DNA of 38,846 nt from contig RGZI01000007.1 in NCBI GenBank assembly GCA_010031635.1, forward strand, positions 1 to 38,846, given 5' to 3'. This document shows, one piece after another, positions 26,209 through 33,716 of this stretch (position 1 is the first letter of the stretch; each line of letters starts with the position of its first letter). A program made the translations under genes and the position numbers. The notes under the pieces were generated by a model, which worked only from the letters and a program-made list of their open reading frames with translations, did not search any database and was not told the DNA's origin. This DNA comes from Actinomycetota bacterium (GTDB lineage: Bacteria; Actinomycetota; Actinomycetes; Nanopelagicales; Nanopelagicaceae).

Positions 26209-27351
26209 GTGATTGTTACAGATATTTCGTTCACTCCTTATACATATCAAATGAATCGACTGATCGGGGATGTCAATCTTCCCGATGGAGCCAGCGAAGG
26301 AATGGAATTAGCTGTCTTCGTACGCACGGATGAGGGAGTCACCGGTTGCTGTGTTGGAGTAGGTAGCGCGGCGGACACAATTCCTGGTCTCACAGATCTT
26401 GTCATCGGAACGGATCCTCGCTCAGTACGTAGCAGTTGGAATCGGATGACTGCGCGTGCATTCAAAGCCGGCCTTCACGGTCCCATGGCAGCGGGTATTT
26501 CTGCGATCGACCGTGCACTGTGGGACTTGCGGGCAAAACTCCACGGAGTTCCGCTTTGGAAAGAGTTCGGCGGAAACGGAAAGTCAGTACGCGCTTACGC
26601 AAGTGGGTTGGACTTTCCACTTAGCGATGAAGATCTGTACAAGTTTTACGCGGGACTTGCAGCAAAAGGCGTAACTGCCGGAAAGCTCAAAGTTGGACGT
26701 AACGCCGATGATGACGAGCGCCGCCTTCGCATAATGATTGATGCGCTAAGTTCCAAAGGTGGTCGTCCCCAATTGATCATTGACGCCAACGAGTGGTGGT
26801 CACCGAAGCAGGCGATCCAACGGGTTTCTCTGTTAGAAAAACATTTCGACTTTCTTTGGGTTGAAGAACCAGTTGCTCGGGGCGATTTTGAAGGACTTCG
26901 GCGCGTCTCTGAGGGAGTGCGTGCTCCAGTTGCGACTGGTGAGAACTTCACGGACCCTGCGCAGTTTGTACCGCTATTTCAACATGGGGCCGGGGATGTT
27001 ATCCAAGTCGCTTCCCACAACTCAGGTTTTACTGGCGCGAGCATCGTTGCAGATATGGCTGCAACTTTCGCCCGTCCTGTTGTTACCGGTCCCGATGTCG
27101 GAAACAGCATCGCGCACCTCTCATCCACTTGGAAGCACCATGTCATGATGGAGGTTTTCGAAATGGGAAGAGAGGCTGCATTAATCAATCCAATGGAGAT
27201 TGAGGACGGATGCATAGTTCTTAATCAAACTCCCGGTGCCGGAATCGAATTCGATGAAAAGTATCTGGCAACTCATGCGCCATCTAATAAACCCTTGAAA
27301 ATGCTGTCAAATGTCTACGGACGTGCTGAAGATGCCGGCTTACTCGGTTGA
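26209..27351 (+). CDS. Enolase-superfamily enzyme (mandelate racemase/muconate lactonizing-like)
   Basis: 380 residues: an N-terminal capping domain (~1-125) and a TIM barrel. Lys159 and Lys161 form the KxK motif, and metal ligands are Asp192 (IIDANEWW), Glu219 (WVEEP) and Glu245 (TGEN). By my alignment the Asp-His dyad of the mandelate racemase subgroup is missing: the usual Asp after DVIQ is Ala268, and the usual His before the IAHL-like helix is Pro295 in VTGPDVGN. Members usually dehydrate or epimerise acid sugars, so a related reaction is likely but the substrate is open. GTG start with GGAGG eight bases upstream. Hand counts of three 60-base lines gave 34, 36 and 31 G+C, well above most neighbours, suggesting transfer. 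Its promoter matches that of the following transporter. Confidence 0.85.
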   Translation: MIVTDISFTPYTYQMNRLIGDVNLPDGASEGMELAVFVRTDEGVTGCCVGVGSAADTIPGLTDLVIGTDPRSVRSSWNRMTARAFKAGLHGPMAAGISAIDRALWDLRAKLHGVPLWKEFGGNGKSVRAYASGLDFPLSDEDLYKFYAGLAAKGVTAGKLKVGRNADDDERRLRIMIDALSSKGGRPQLIIDANEWWSPKQAIQRVSLLEKHFDFLWVEEPVARGDFEGLRRVSEGVRAPVATGENFTDPAQFVPLFQHGAGDVIQVASHNSGFTGASIVADMAATFARPVVTGPDVGNSIAHLSSTWKHHVMMEVFEMGREAALINPMEIEDGCIVLNQTPGAGIEFDEKYLATHAPSNKPLKMLSNVYGRAEDAGLLG

Positions 27352-27400
27352 TTGGACGTAGATTGATCCGATAAACCCATCACAACGAGCTCTCCTTTTA

Positions 27401-27460
27401 TTGACAAAACACCCATATGCACCAGAATTACGGGCGGTAGTAGAGTCCAACTCATCATGT
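27401..27460 (+). promoter_or_regulatory. Promoter copy B, upstream of the ABC permease genes
   Basis: TTGACA (27401-27406), 16-base spacer, CAGAAT (27423-27428), and AGAGTCCAACTCATCATGT at 27442-27460. It matches copy A in about 23 of the 28 bases spanning both boxes and in most of the downstream element; the intervening bases differ. Confidence 0.7.
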
Positions 27461-27464
27461 TGGC

Positions 27465-28460
27465 TTGTTTATTGGTTTATTGGTTTATTTGTTTTTTTAT
27501 AAGGCGGGGGAGTGGATGTTAAAGGATCGCCGGAAAGTTGGTTACTCCGAACGGAGAGCCAATCCTTTAGCTAGATTTTTAAATGTTTTGGAAGGCAAAG
27601 CCTTTGCCTGGGTTTTGCTGGTTCCAAGTCTTTTACTTGTCGCATTATTTATTGTTTATCCCCTTTATAGAGGCATTAGATTAAGTTTTTCAGAGTTAGA
27701 GTTGCTTAAAGGACCCGATTCAAAATTTATCGGTCTTGAAAATTTTCGCACTGTGTTGCACGATCCAGATGTAGCAAACGCCGCGAAGAACACCCTTAAA
27801 TATACAGTTGTTGGTCTGATTTCCCAGATTGCTTTAGGCATGGCAGCTGCTCTGCTTTTAAGTCGTGAAAGTAGATTTATTTGGGCTGCTCGAATTGCAG
27901 TAATGCTTCCTTGGTTTATGCCACCAGTAGTAACTGCATATATGTGGCGCTTTATGTTAGATGCGCAATATGGAATCGTAACAATTCTAGTCAGTCATAT
28001 TGGGATTGATATTGGCGGGCAAGGTATTTGGGCGGATCCTGATAAAGCGCTCTACGGTGTTCTTTTTGTGGAACTTTGGCGCTCCTATCCGTTTTTTACT
28101 TTATTTATTCTTGCTGGTATTCAAGGAATTCCAGCAGAGTTGCGAGAGTCAACAGCCATCGATGGTGCTTCTGCTTTTCAACATTTTAGATATGTAATGT
28201 TGCCACTTCTAAAACCAGTTCTTTTTGTATCAACAATTCTAGAAGCTATAAAATTGATCAACTCACCAACATTAGTTTTATTGATGACTGAAGGAGGACC
28301 AGGGGACTCAACCATGGTTGTTCCGCTTTTGGCTTTCAAAAAGGCGTATCAGGCTTATGATTTTGGTTATGCATCTGCAATTTCTGTCGCTGTACTAATT
28401 GCAATTAGCGGTTTTGCCATGGTTTATATCCGTTCTGTTGGATTTGGGAAGGAGAAATAA
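27465..28460 (+). CDS. ABC sugar transporter permease (MalF/UgpA type)
   Basis: 331 residues, an inner-membrane permease of the CUT1 carbohydrate family. After a possible extra N-terminal helix there are six core membrane segments (first AFAWVLLVPSLLLVALFIVYPL). The cytoplasmic EAA loop is LRESTAIDGASAFQHFRYVMLPLLKP, which docks the ATPase. The ORF-track start is a TTG at 27465 with no ribosome site. ATG 27516 (MLKDRRKVG) is also poor, with GGGGGAG only three bases away. ATG 27457 would be reached in frame if one 8-bp repeat unit were absent. It overlaps the second permease gene by one base. No ATPase gene is in the locus, so a shared MsiK-like ATPase encoded elsewhere is likely. Confidence 0.88.
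   Translation: MFIGLLVYLFFYKAGEWMLKDRRKVGYSERRANPLARFLNVLEGKAFAWVLLVPSLLLVALFIVYPLYRGIRLSFSELELLKGPDSKFIGLENFRTVLHDPDVANAAKNTLKYTVVGLISQIALGMAAALLLSRESRFIWAARIAVMLPWFMPPVVTAYMWRFMLDAQYGIVTILVSHIGIDIGGQGIWADPDKALYGVLFVELWRSYPFFTLFILAGIQGIPAELRESTAIDGASAFQHFRYVMLPLLKPVLFVSTILEAIKLINSPTLVLLMTEGGPGDSTMVVPLLAFKKAYQAYDFGYASAISVAVLIAISGFAMVYIRSVGFGKEK
27466..27491 (+). repeat. 8-bp tandem repeat TTTATTGG at the permease start
   Basis: Two perfect copies of TTTATTGG are followed by a near copy TTTATTTG and then a T-run. The array lies between an ATG at 27457, which is out of frame with the permease at the present copy number, and the permease reading frame. Loss of one 8-base unit would put that ATG in frame. 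Confidence 0.7.
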
Positions 28461-29223
28461 TGGCGGTTACCGGCAAATCCAAATACGCCCCCAGTGCGAT
28501 CGCAATTAATGTCGGGGTTGGATTACTGATTGCATTTGCAACACTCCCGTTGATTTGGACGGCATACACTTCAGTAAGACCAGAGATTGAAATTGTTAAA
28601 CACCCGGCTGGTTTTATGTTTAGAAATTTAGGGTTTGATGCATACCGTGAAGTATGGAAATACTCAGATTTCCCTCATCTGCTTGGAAATAGTGTCGTTG
28701 TTAGTTTGATGACGATGGTTATGAGTTTGACTCTGGGAACTTTCGCTGGATATGCATTATCAAGAGCGACTTTTGGCGGAAAGCAAGGAATTCTTTTGTT
28801 TTACATGTTGGTCCGCGTAATCCCTGGTGTTTTACTTTTGATCCCAATTTATATTTTGATGCAAAAATTAAATTTGCTTGATACTAGGTTTGGATTGGCG
28901 CTGGCTTACACGACCTTCACCCTGCCCGCAGCGATCTGGCTGATGAAAGGCTTTTTCGATGCCCTCCCGGTTGATCTTGAAAATGCCGCCCGGATCGATG
29001 GATGTAGCCGTGGAACGATGTTCTTTTCGCCCTCATGATCACATCAAGTAACAAGGCCAGAACTTGGCCGGTCGGCATGAAACTTCTGATTGGGGAGTTC
29101 CAACTTCCTTGGGCTCAGCTCACCGCTACCGCCATGATGAGCGTAATTCCGGTTTTGATCGGTTTTGGTTTTGCTGGGCGCAAAATGGTTGCCGGCCTGA
29201 CCGCAGGTGGCGTAAAAGAGTAA
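28460..29223 (+). pseudogene. ABC sugar transporter permease (MalG type), disrupted by internal deletion with frameshift
   Basis: The first frame (28460-29038) codes for a MalG-type permease up to the EAA loop (LENAARIDGCSRGTMFF) and then ends abruptly. The second frame (29035-29223) carries the usual C-terminus (TSSNKARTWPVGMKLLIGE...GFAGRKMVAGLTAGGVKE), and extending it upstream gives LFALMITSSN. The end of the EAA loop (the ILP stretch) and the helix leading to WNEFLF are missing. The loss must be 3k+1 bases; I estimate 82-85. The break falls at about 29021-29026, where TTCTTT could belong to either side. Without the complete ATPase-docking loop and one helix the transporter should not work. 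Both flanks are well preserved, so it is recent or an assembly artefact. Confidence 0.85.
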
Positions 29224-29389
29224 ATAGCCGTAAATAACAGGGGAGTAACAATTTCCCGATTTCGGTAAATTTTGGTGGCTTTTGTCTGATAAATGGTTGA
29301 CTTTAACTCCTTCGGCTGTGAAGGTATGCCGTAGCCACGAAATGGGTCGCTGGTGGGTAAGACGTTACCTAAATCAAAGGAGTTTATGA
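29224..29389 (+). promoter_or_regulatory. 166-base leader before the binding-protein gene, with inverted repeats
   Basis: The longest non-coding stretch in the accessory locus. It contains a CCTTC...GAAGG hairpin within CTCCTTCGGCTGTGAAGG and an inverted repeat GGTAA-GACG-TTACC at 29356-29369. AAAGGAG lies seven bases before ATG 29390. The inverted repeat sits just upstream of the ribosome site and could be a repressor operator or an mRNA hairpin. It shows no copy of the shared 26111/27401 promoter block. Confidence 0.4.
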
Positions 29390-30694
29390 ATGGATTCGAA
29401 CTCAGTTTCGCGTAGAAAGTTCATCGGCGTTGCCGGTGGAGTTGCTGCTGGTGCAGCAATCGGTGGACCAGCATCAGCTGCCACTAAAAAACCAGTTGCT
29501 AAACCAAAAGCAACTAAGGCTCCAGTCAAAGCTCCTGCAGCTGCTCCAGTCGCTGTAAATAAGCCTGGAACCGGTGTAGTTAATTACTGGAACCATTTCA
29601 CAGCCGCAGCAGAGCGTGCCGGTTTTGAAGCAGTGACCAATGGTTTCAAAAAAGCCTCACCTAACATTGATTTGAAAGTTGAAACTATTCAAAACCCAGA
29701 TTGGATGACCAAGTACATTAACGCTGTTATGTCCAAAAGTGGTCCTGATGCCTTGATGGTTACTCAGGCTCGCTTGGCTGATATGTCTCGTATTGGTGGT
29801 CTGGCAACTGTTAACAATGCGCTTTCTCTAAACGGTAGCCAGTACGCACTTCCAGTTTTTGCATTTATTGACTGGGGTTACTACCGTCCAGATTTCTTCG
29901 CTGCAAAGGGAATCAAAAAAGTTCCGACAACTTTAGAAGAGTTCCGCTTGGCAGCTATCGAATTAACAAATCCAGATAAGAAGATTTACGGATTTGGTCT
30001 ACGCGGTGGCGCAGGCGGTGGTGGATTCGTGACCAAATTGCTACATGCATTTAACGGACCGATTTATGATCCAAAGACCCGCAAAGCAACTTTGGAGTTA
30101 GATGCCGCAGTAGACGCCCTGCGTTTCTGGGTCCGTCTTGGAACTAAGGACAAGTGCATCCCACCTACAGCAGCTGGTGATGGTTATGCACAGTTCATGG
30201 GTTCATTTAAGGCCGGCGGAACCGCCATGATCTTGCACCACACCGGTTCCTACGTTGAAATCACCACACCACTAAAGGCTGAAATTGAAGTAAAGACCTT
30301 CAACTTCCCTAAAGGACCTAAAGCTGAAATGACAAACGTTTCTCCATTAGGAAATGGTCTTTTCAAAGGCACTACAAATCCAGATGCTGGCTTTGAATGG
30401 ATTACCTATTGGGCAAGCAAGAAAGCTCAAGTCGATTTCCTACAAGCAACTGGCTACTGGCCAACAGCTACTGGTGCATCAGCTGATCCATTCATCAAAA
30501 ATACACCAGCATTCCGCACTGCAGAAAATGCACTAAAAATTGGTTGGACCTCATACACCTTCCCAGGTGTAGAGAACTGGGAGATCAACACAATCCTTCC
30601 AAACGTCCAGAAAGCACTTAACGAAACCATCACTCCAGAACAAGCAGCACGTAACATCTGGACTGAACTTCGGGATATCACAGATACCAAGTAA
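29390..30694 (+). CDS. ABC sugar transporter substrate-binding protein, Tat-exported
   Basis: 434 residues of the extracellular solute-binding family 1 (CUT1). The N-terminus SRRKFIGVAGGVAAGAAIG is a twin-arginine signal with an AxA-like end (ASAA), followed by a Lys/Pro/Ala-rich spacer (~32-60) before the mature domain. No lipobox Cys is seen, so retention at the cell surface is unexplained. Ligand-domain landmarks include VVNYWNHFT, YALPVFAFIDWGYYRPDFF and WITYWASKKAQVDFL. Between GGLATVNN and LNGSQYALP there are only a few residues where relatives usually have roughly 20-30, so a further in-frame deletion near 29815-29830 is possible. A strong terminator follows, fitting a highly expressed binding protein. 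Confidence 0.88.
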   Translation: MDSNSVSRRKFIGVAGGVAAGAAIGGPASAATKKPVAKPKATKAPVKAPAAAPVAVNKPGTGVVNYWNHFTAAAERAGFEAVTNGFKKASPNIDLKVETIQNPDWMTKYINAVMSKSGPDALMVTQARLADMSRIGGLATVNNALSLNGSQYALPVFAFIDWGYYRPDFFAAKGIKKVPTTLEEFRLAAIELTNPDKKIYGFGLRGGAGGGGFVTKLLHAFNGPIYDPKTRKATLELDAAVDALRFWVRLGTKDKCIPPTAAGDGYAQFMGSFKAGGTAMILHHTGSYVEITTPLKAEIEVKTFNFPKGPKAEMTNVSPLGNGLFKGTTNPDAGFEWITYWASKKAQVDFLQATGYWPTATGASADPFIKNTPAFRTAENALKIGWTSYTFPGVENWEINTILPNVQKALNETITPEQAARNIWTELRDITDTK

Positions 30695-30709
30695 TTAGCA
30701 GTAAATAAA

Positions 30710-30748
30710 AATAACGCTCAAGCCTTTTGGTTTGGGCGTTATTTTTTT
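30710..30748 (+). terminator. Rho-independent terminator after the binding-protein gene
   Basis: AATAACGCTCAAGCC (30710-30724), loop TTTT, GGTTTGGGCGTTATT (30729-30743), then a continuing T-run to 30748. The 15-base stem has two G-U pairs. This is the only clear intrinsic terminator I found. Confidence 0.88.
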
Positions 30749-30769
30749 AGCAAAAACGAAAGAGCAGAA

Positions 30770-32107
30770 TTGTTAAACAAGATTAAAGAGTCAGAGCACG
30801 AACTACCGGTAACCCTTGAATGTGATGTCGTAGTTGCCGGGGGAGGGCCTGCCGGCTTCTCGGCTGCCTTAAGTGCCGCTCGCACCGGAACATCTGTTGT
30901 ATTAATCGAACTTGGTGGAGCCTTAGGGGGAGTCTGGACGCAAGGATTGCTTTCCTACATTTTGGATGCTCATGGCAAATCTGGGATCTTGGACGAAATT
31001 GTTGCTGAACTCAAAAACGTTGACGGTTATTTGCACACCCCACATCCACCTAATGGCAGTTCATACATTGGGGACTCTGATTGGACCTATGACAGCGAAG
31101 CAATGAAGTATGTTTTAGAAAAATTAGCAAAAAGCGCAAATATTCATATCGAATACCACTCAAGAGTTGTGAACGCTTTTGTGAAAGATAAATCAATAAC
31201 TCACATTGTCATTGAAAATAATTCTGGAAGAAGTGCAGTAGCCGCAAAACAGTTTATAGATGCAACCGGTAATGGTGACCTAGGATTTTTTGCAGGCGCA
31301 TCATATGAAGTCGGACATCCACAAAGTGGGGAAGTGCAACCTGCTACTTTGGTCGCGATTATTAGTGGTTTTCCACAAGAGCAGCAAAATACTTTGCAAG
31401 GTGAAATGAAAATAGCGATGCATCAAAAATTTGCAAAGTGTGGATCCGAATTATCTTATCGAAGGCCAGTCTTAGTGAGATTGCCACATCCGAATTTAGC
31501 GGCCGTTTTTTTGAATCATCAATATTCAGTTTCGCATGATGATAACTCTGGAATAACTCAAGCCACTATTGAGGCCAGGGAAGAGGTCTTTAACGCGATT
31601 GCTAATATTCGGAAAGATCCGGAATGGAGCGAAGCCCGGGTAATTCAGACCGCAAATTTCATTGGTTTGCGCGAAGGTAGACGTCTAAATGGCCTATACA
31701 AATTATCGGTTACTGACCTCCAAGATGGTGCCACTTTTGATGACGCAATCTGCCTGGTTCATCTTCCAGTTGACCTGCATTCAGTAAATAAAACGGCTGA
31801 AAAAGCAGCTGGAGAAGTAGAAAAAACCTCTTACAACGCAGGTCTTACTACCAAGCCATATCAAATCCCGGCTCGATCCTTAATTAGTGCCGATGTCGAC
31901 AATTTAATGATGGCTGGACGTTGCGTTTCAGGTGATTTTTATGCACATGCTTCCTATCGGGTAACTGGAAATGCAGTACCAATGGGTGAAGCTGCCGGTT
32001 TTATTGCGGCTAAATCAGCTGCCGAAAATATCTCACCAAAAGATTATTTAGAACGAAATCCGGGGGCAATTACCGCTGAAATGACCGGACGCGGATACTT
32101 GCTGTAA
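30770..32107 (+). CDS. FAD-dependent oxidoreductase (FAD_oxidored family)
   Basis: 445 residues with an N-terminal dinucleotide-binding motif VVVAGGGPAGFSAALSAARTG followed by ELGGALGGVWTQGL, typical of PF12831-type flavoproteins found in sugar-utilisation loci. QFIDATGNGDLGFFAGASYEVG and the C-terminal LMMAGRCVSGDFYAHASYRVTGNAVPMGEAAG complete the FAD fold. The reaction is unknown; oxidation of a sugar or sugar acid is a contextual guess from the neighbouring transporter and enolase-superfamily genes. The TTG start has only a weak purine-rich site (GAAAGAGCAG) and lies 22 bases after the terminator, so expression may rest on read-through. It converges with the SUMF1 gene across 84 bases with no clear terminator. 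Confidence 0.85.
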   Translation: MLNKIKESEHELPVTLECDVVVAGGGPAGFSAALSAARTGTSVVLIELGGALGGVWTQGLLSYILDAHGKSGILDEIVAELKNVDGYLHTPHPPNGSSYIGDSDWTYDSEAMKYVLEKLAKSANIHIEYHSRVVNAFVKDKSITHIVIENNSGRSAVAAKQFIDATGNGDLGFFAGASYEVGHPQSGEVQPATLVAIISGFPQEQQNTLQGEMKIAMHQKFAKCGSELSYRRPVLVRLPHPNLAAVFLNHQYSVSHDDNSGITQATIEAREEVFNAIANIRKDPEWSEARVIQTANFIGLREGRRLNGLYKLSVTDLQDGATFDDAICLVHLPVDLHSVNKTAEKAAGEVEKTSYNAGLTTKPYQIPARSLISADVDNLMMAGRCVSGDFYAHASYRVTGNAVPMGEAAGFIAAKSAAENISPKDYLERNPGAITAEMTGRGYLL

Positions 32108-32191
32108 ACCTGGAACTAGAGCTGTTCTTGACCTCTGTGAGCGTGGCATTTCGCCGATAAGCAACATTATGTCAAGTAGAAAAGATCTAAA

Positions 32192-33679
32192 TCAAGCCTG
32201 AACTACCCGGAAACCTATGTGGTCTCTTCGACGGAATTGATAGTTCATGCTCCGTGCAGTTGTCCTTAAATACCGTCCGTGTGGGCTATAAAAGGAACCG
32301 CCTCTAAGTACGTACTCCTCAGGAAGATTTAGATTTTCACGGCCATCTGAGGCCTCATATGGGTACGAGCGGTAAGCACTCCCGACCATCTCCCAAACGT
32401 TTCCGGCGACATCTAATAGACCATCTGGTGAAGCTGCGGCCGGGTAAAAACCCACTGTATTTGTACGGCCAGTTTTATCCGTTTGGCCGTAATTTGCGAG
32501 CTCCTTATTTGGTGGGAAATTCCCCCAAGGCCAAATCCGGCCATCAATCCCCCTGGCGGCTCGTTCCCATTGCGGTTCGGTTGGCAATGCAACCCCGGCC
32601 CAAGTACAAAATGACTGAACATCTGCCCAATCAACATAAACCACCGGATGGTTCGCTAATTCTGGAGTAACCACTCCATCAGGCCAATGTCCCGGAACTG
32701 GATAGCCCGTGGCTTTGGTGAAGATTTCATACTGGGCATTTGTCACTGGTGTTTTAGAGATTCGGTATTTTTCAAGAAGTATTTTGTGTTGTGGAATTTC
32801 ATTATCAAAATCTGCAGGACGATTAGCGCCGTGTTTTGATACACCGAAATACTCTGGATCTGGCGCATCCCCTGAAATCGGTATGAACTCACTCCCCATT
32901 AAAAATTCTCCAGCCGGAATTTTCTTCCACTCAAAATTAATCTCAGATTTTTGGTTTACCTTTGCAAGATCTTCTGAGACGACCCTAAAACCAATGTAAA
33001 TATCTCGTGCAGTTGGGAATATAGAATGCCGATCGGCGCAGCGAATATTTTTGCCGGCATGCAAATAATTTCCGCCCCTAACTACTCTTGCTCCCCAGGT
33101 ATCTGCATTTTCTCGTCCATCATCTAACTTGTATGGATAATCAAAATGTAATGAGGATGTCCACTCCCAAACATTTCCGGCTAGATCCAAAACTCCGTAT
33201 GTTGATGCACCATCTTTGTAAGTTCCAACTTTAGTTGTGTCTCCAATTAGATTTCCAAAGTTTGCTTTTTGCTCTGTTGGGTCATCCTCACCCCAAGGAA
33301 ATTTTCTGCCATCAATACCTCTGGCGCTTTTTTCCCACTCGGCTTCGGTTGGTAAACGCGCTCCGCACCATTTTGCAAATTGATTTGCATCATCCCAATC
33401 AATATAAGTAACCGGATGATCTTTTCGATCCTCTGGTACTACTCCCCCGATCCAATGTCCAGGTTTTTTATGTCCAGTGCTTTTCACAAATTTTTCATAC
33501 TCCGTGTTAGTAATAGGTTTTGCACTCATAAAAAATTCAGGCAGATCTACTTGGTGTTGCGGTGATTCATCTCGATAAGAAACAACCTGTTCAATCGGAT
33601 TACTACCCATTAGGAATTCTCCAGATGGGATTTCGACCCAATCAAAGGAGATCTGAGCTTTGTTCGCTGATTGCGACAT
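32192..33679 (-). CDS. Tandem SUMF1/FGE-sulfatase-domain protein
   Basis: 495 residues from ATG 33679, chosen because AAAGGAG lies eight bases upstream; the ORF-track TTG at 33706 lies before that site. It consists of two consecutive copies of the formylglycine-generating-enzyme-like domain. Repeat 1 (~1-245) carries GEFLMGSNP, LPTEAEWEKSARGIDGRKFPWGE, GNVWEWT and RVVRGGNY. Repeat 2 (~250-495) carries GEFLMGSEF, LPTEPQWERAARGIDGRIWPWG, GNVWEMV and YVLRGGSF. The paired active-site cysteines of true formylglycine-generating enzymes are not visible in the C-terminal part of either repeat, so sulfatase activation is unlikely. The gene follows gcvP by 37 bases on the same strand and may be cotranscribed. 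Function unknown. Confidence 0.85.
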   Translation of the reverse strand: MSQSANKAQISFDWVEIPSGEFLMGSNPIEQVVSYRDESPQHQVDLPEFFMSAKPITNTEYEKFVKSTGHKKPGHWIGGVVPEDRKDHPVTYIDWDDANQFAKWCGARLPTEAEWEKSARGIDGRKFPWGEDDPTEQKANFGNLIGDTTKVGTYKDGASTYGVLDLAGNVWEWTSSLHFDYPYKLDDGRENADTWGARVVRGGNYLHAGKNIRCADRHSIFPTARDIYIGFRVVSEDLAKVNQKSEINFEWKKIPAGEFLMGSEFIPISGDAPDPEYFGVSKHGANRPADFDNEIPQHKILLEKYRISKTPVTNAQYEIFTKATGYPVPGHWPDGVVTPELANHPVVYVDWADVQSFCTWAGVALPTEPQWERAARGIDGRIWPWGNFPPNKELANYGQTDKTGRTNTVGFYPAAASPDGLLDVAGNVWEMVGSAYRSYPYEASDGRENLNLPEEYVLRGGSFYSPHGRYLRTTARSMNYQFRRRDHIGFRVVQA

Positions 33680-33716
33680 AACCAGTTCTCCTTTCGCAAA
33701 ATTCAAATAAATTTAC

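Noticed and set aside
26436-27148. Several ORFs of 60-100 codons on both strands within the enolase-superfamily gene
   Set aside because: High G+C lengthens random open frames; all lie inside the intact 380-residue frame and lack ribosome sites.
32192-33679. Annotation as a formylglycine-generating sulfatase activator or EgtB
   Set aside because: The paired active-site cysteines are not visible and there is no DinB-like domain or ergothioneine gene nearby; no sulfatase gene is in the window.
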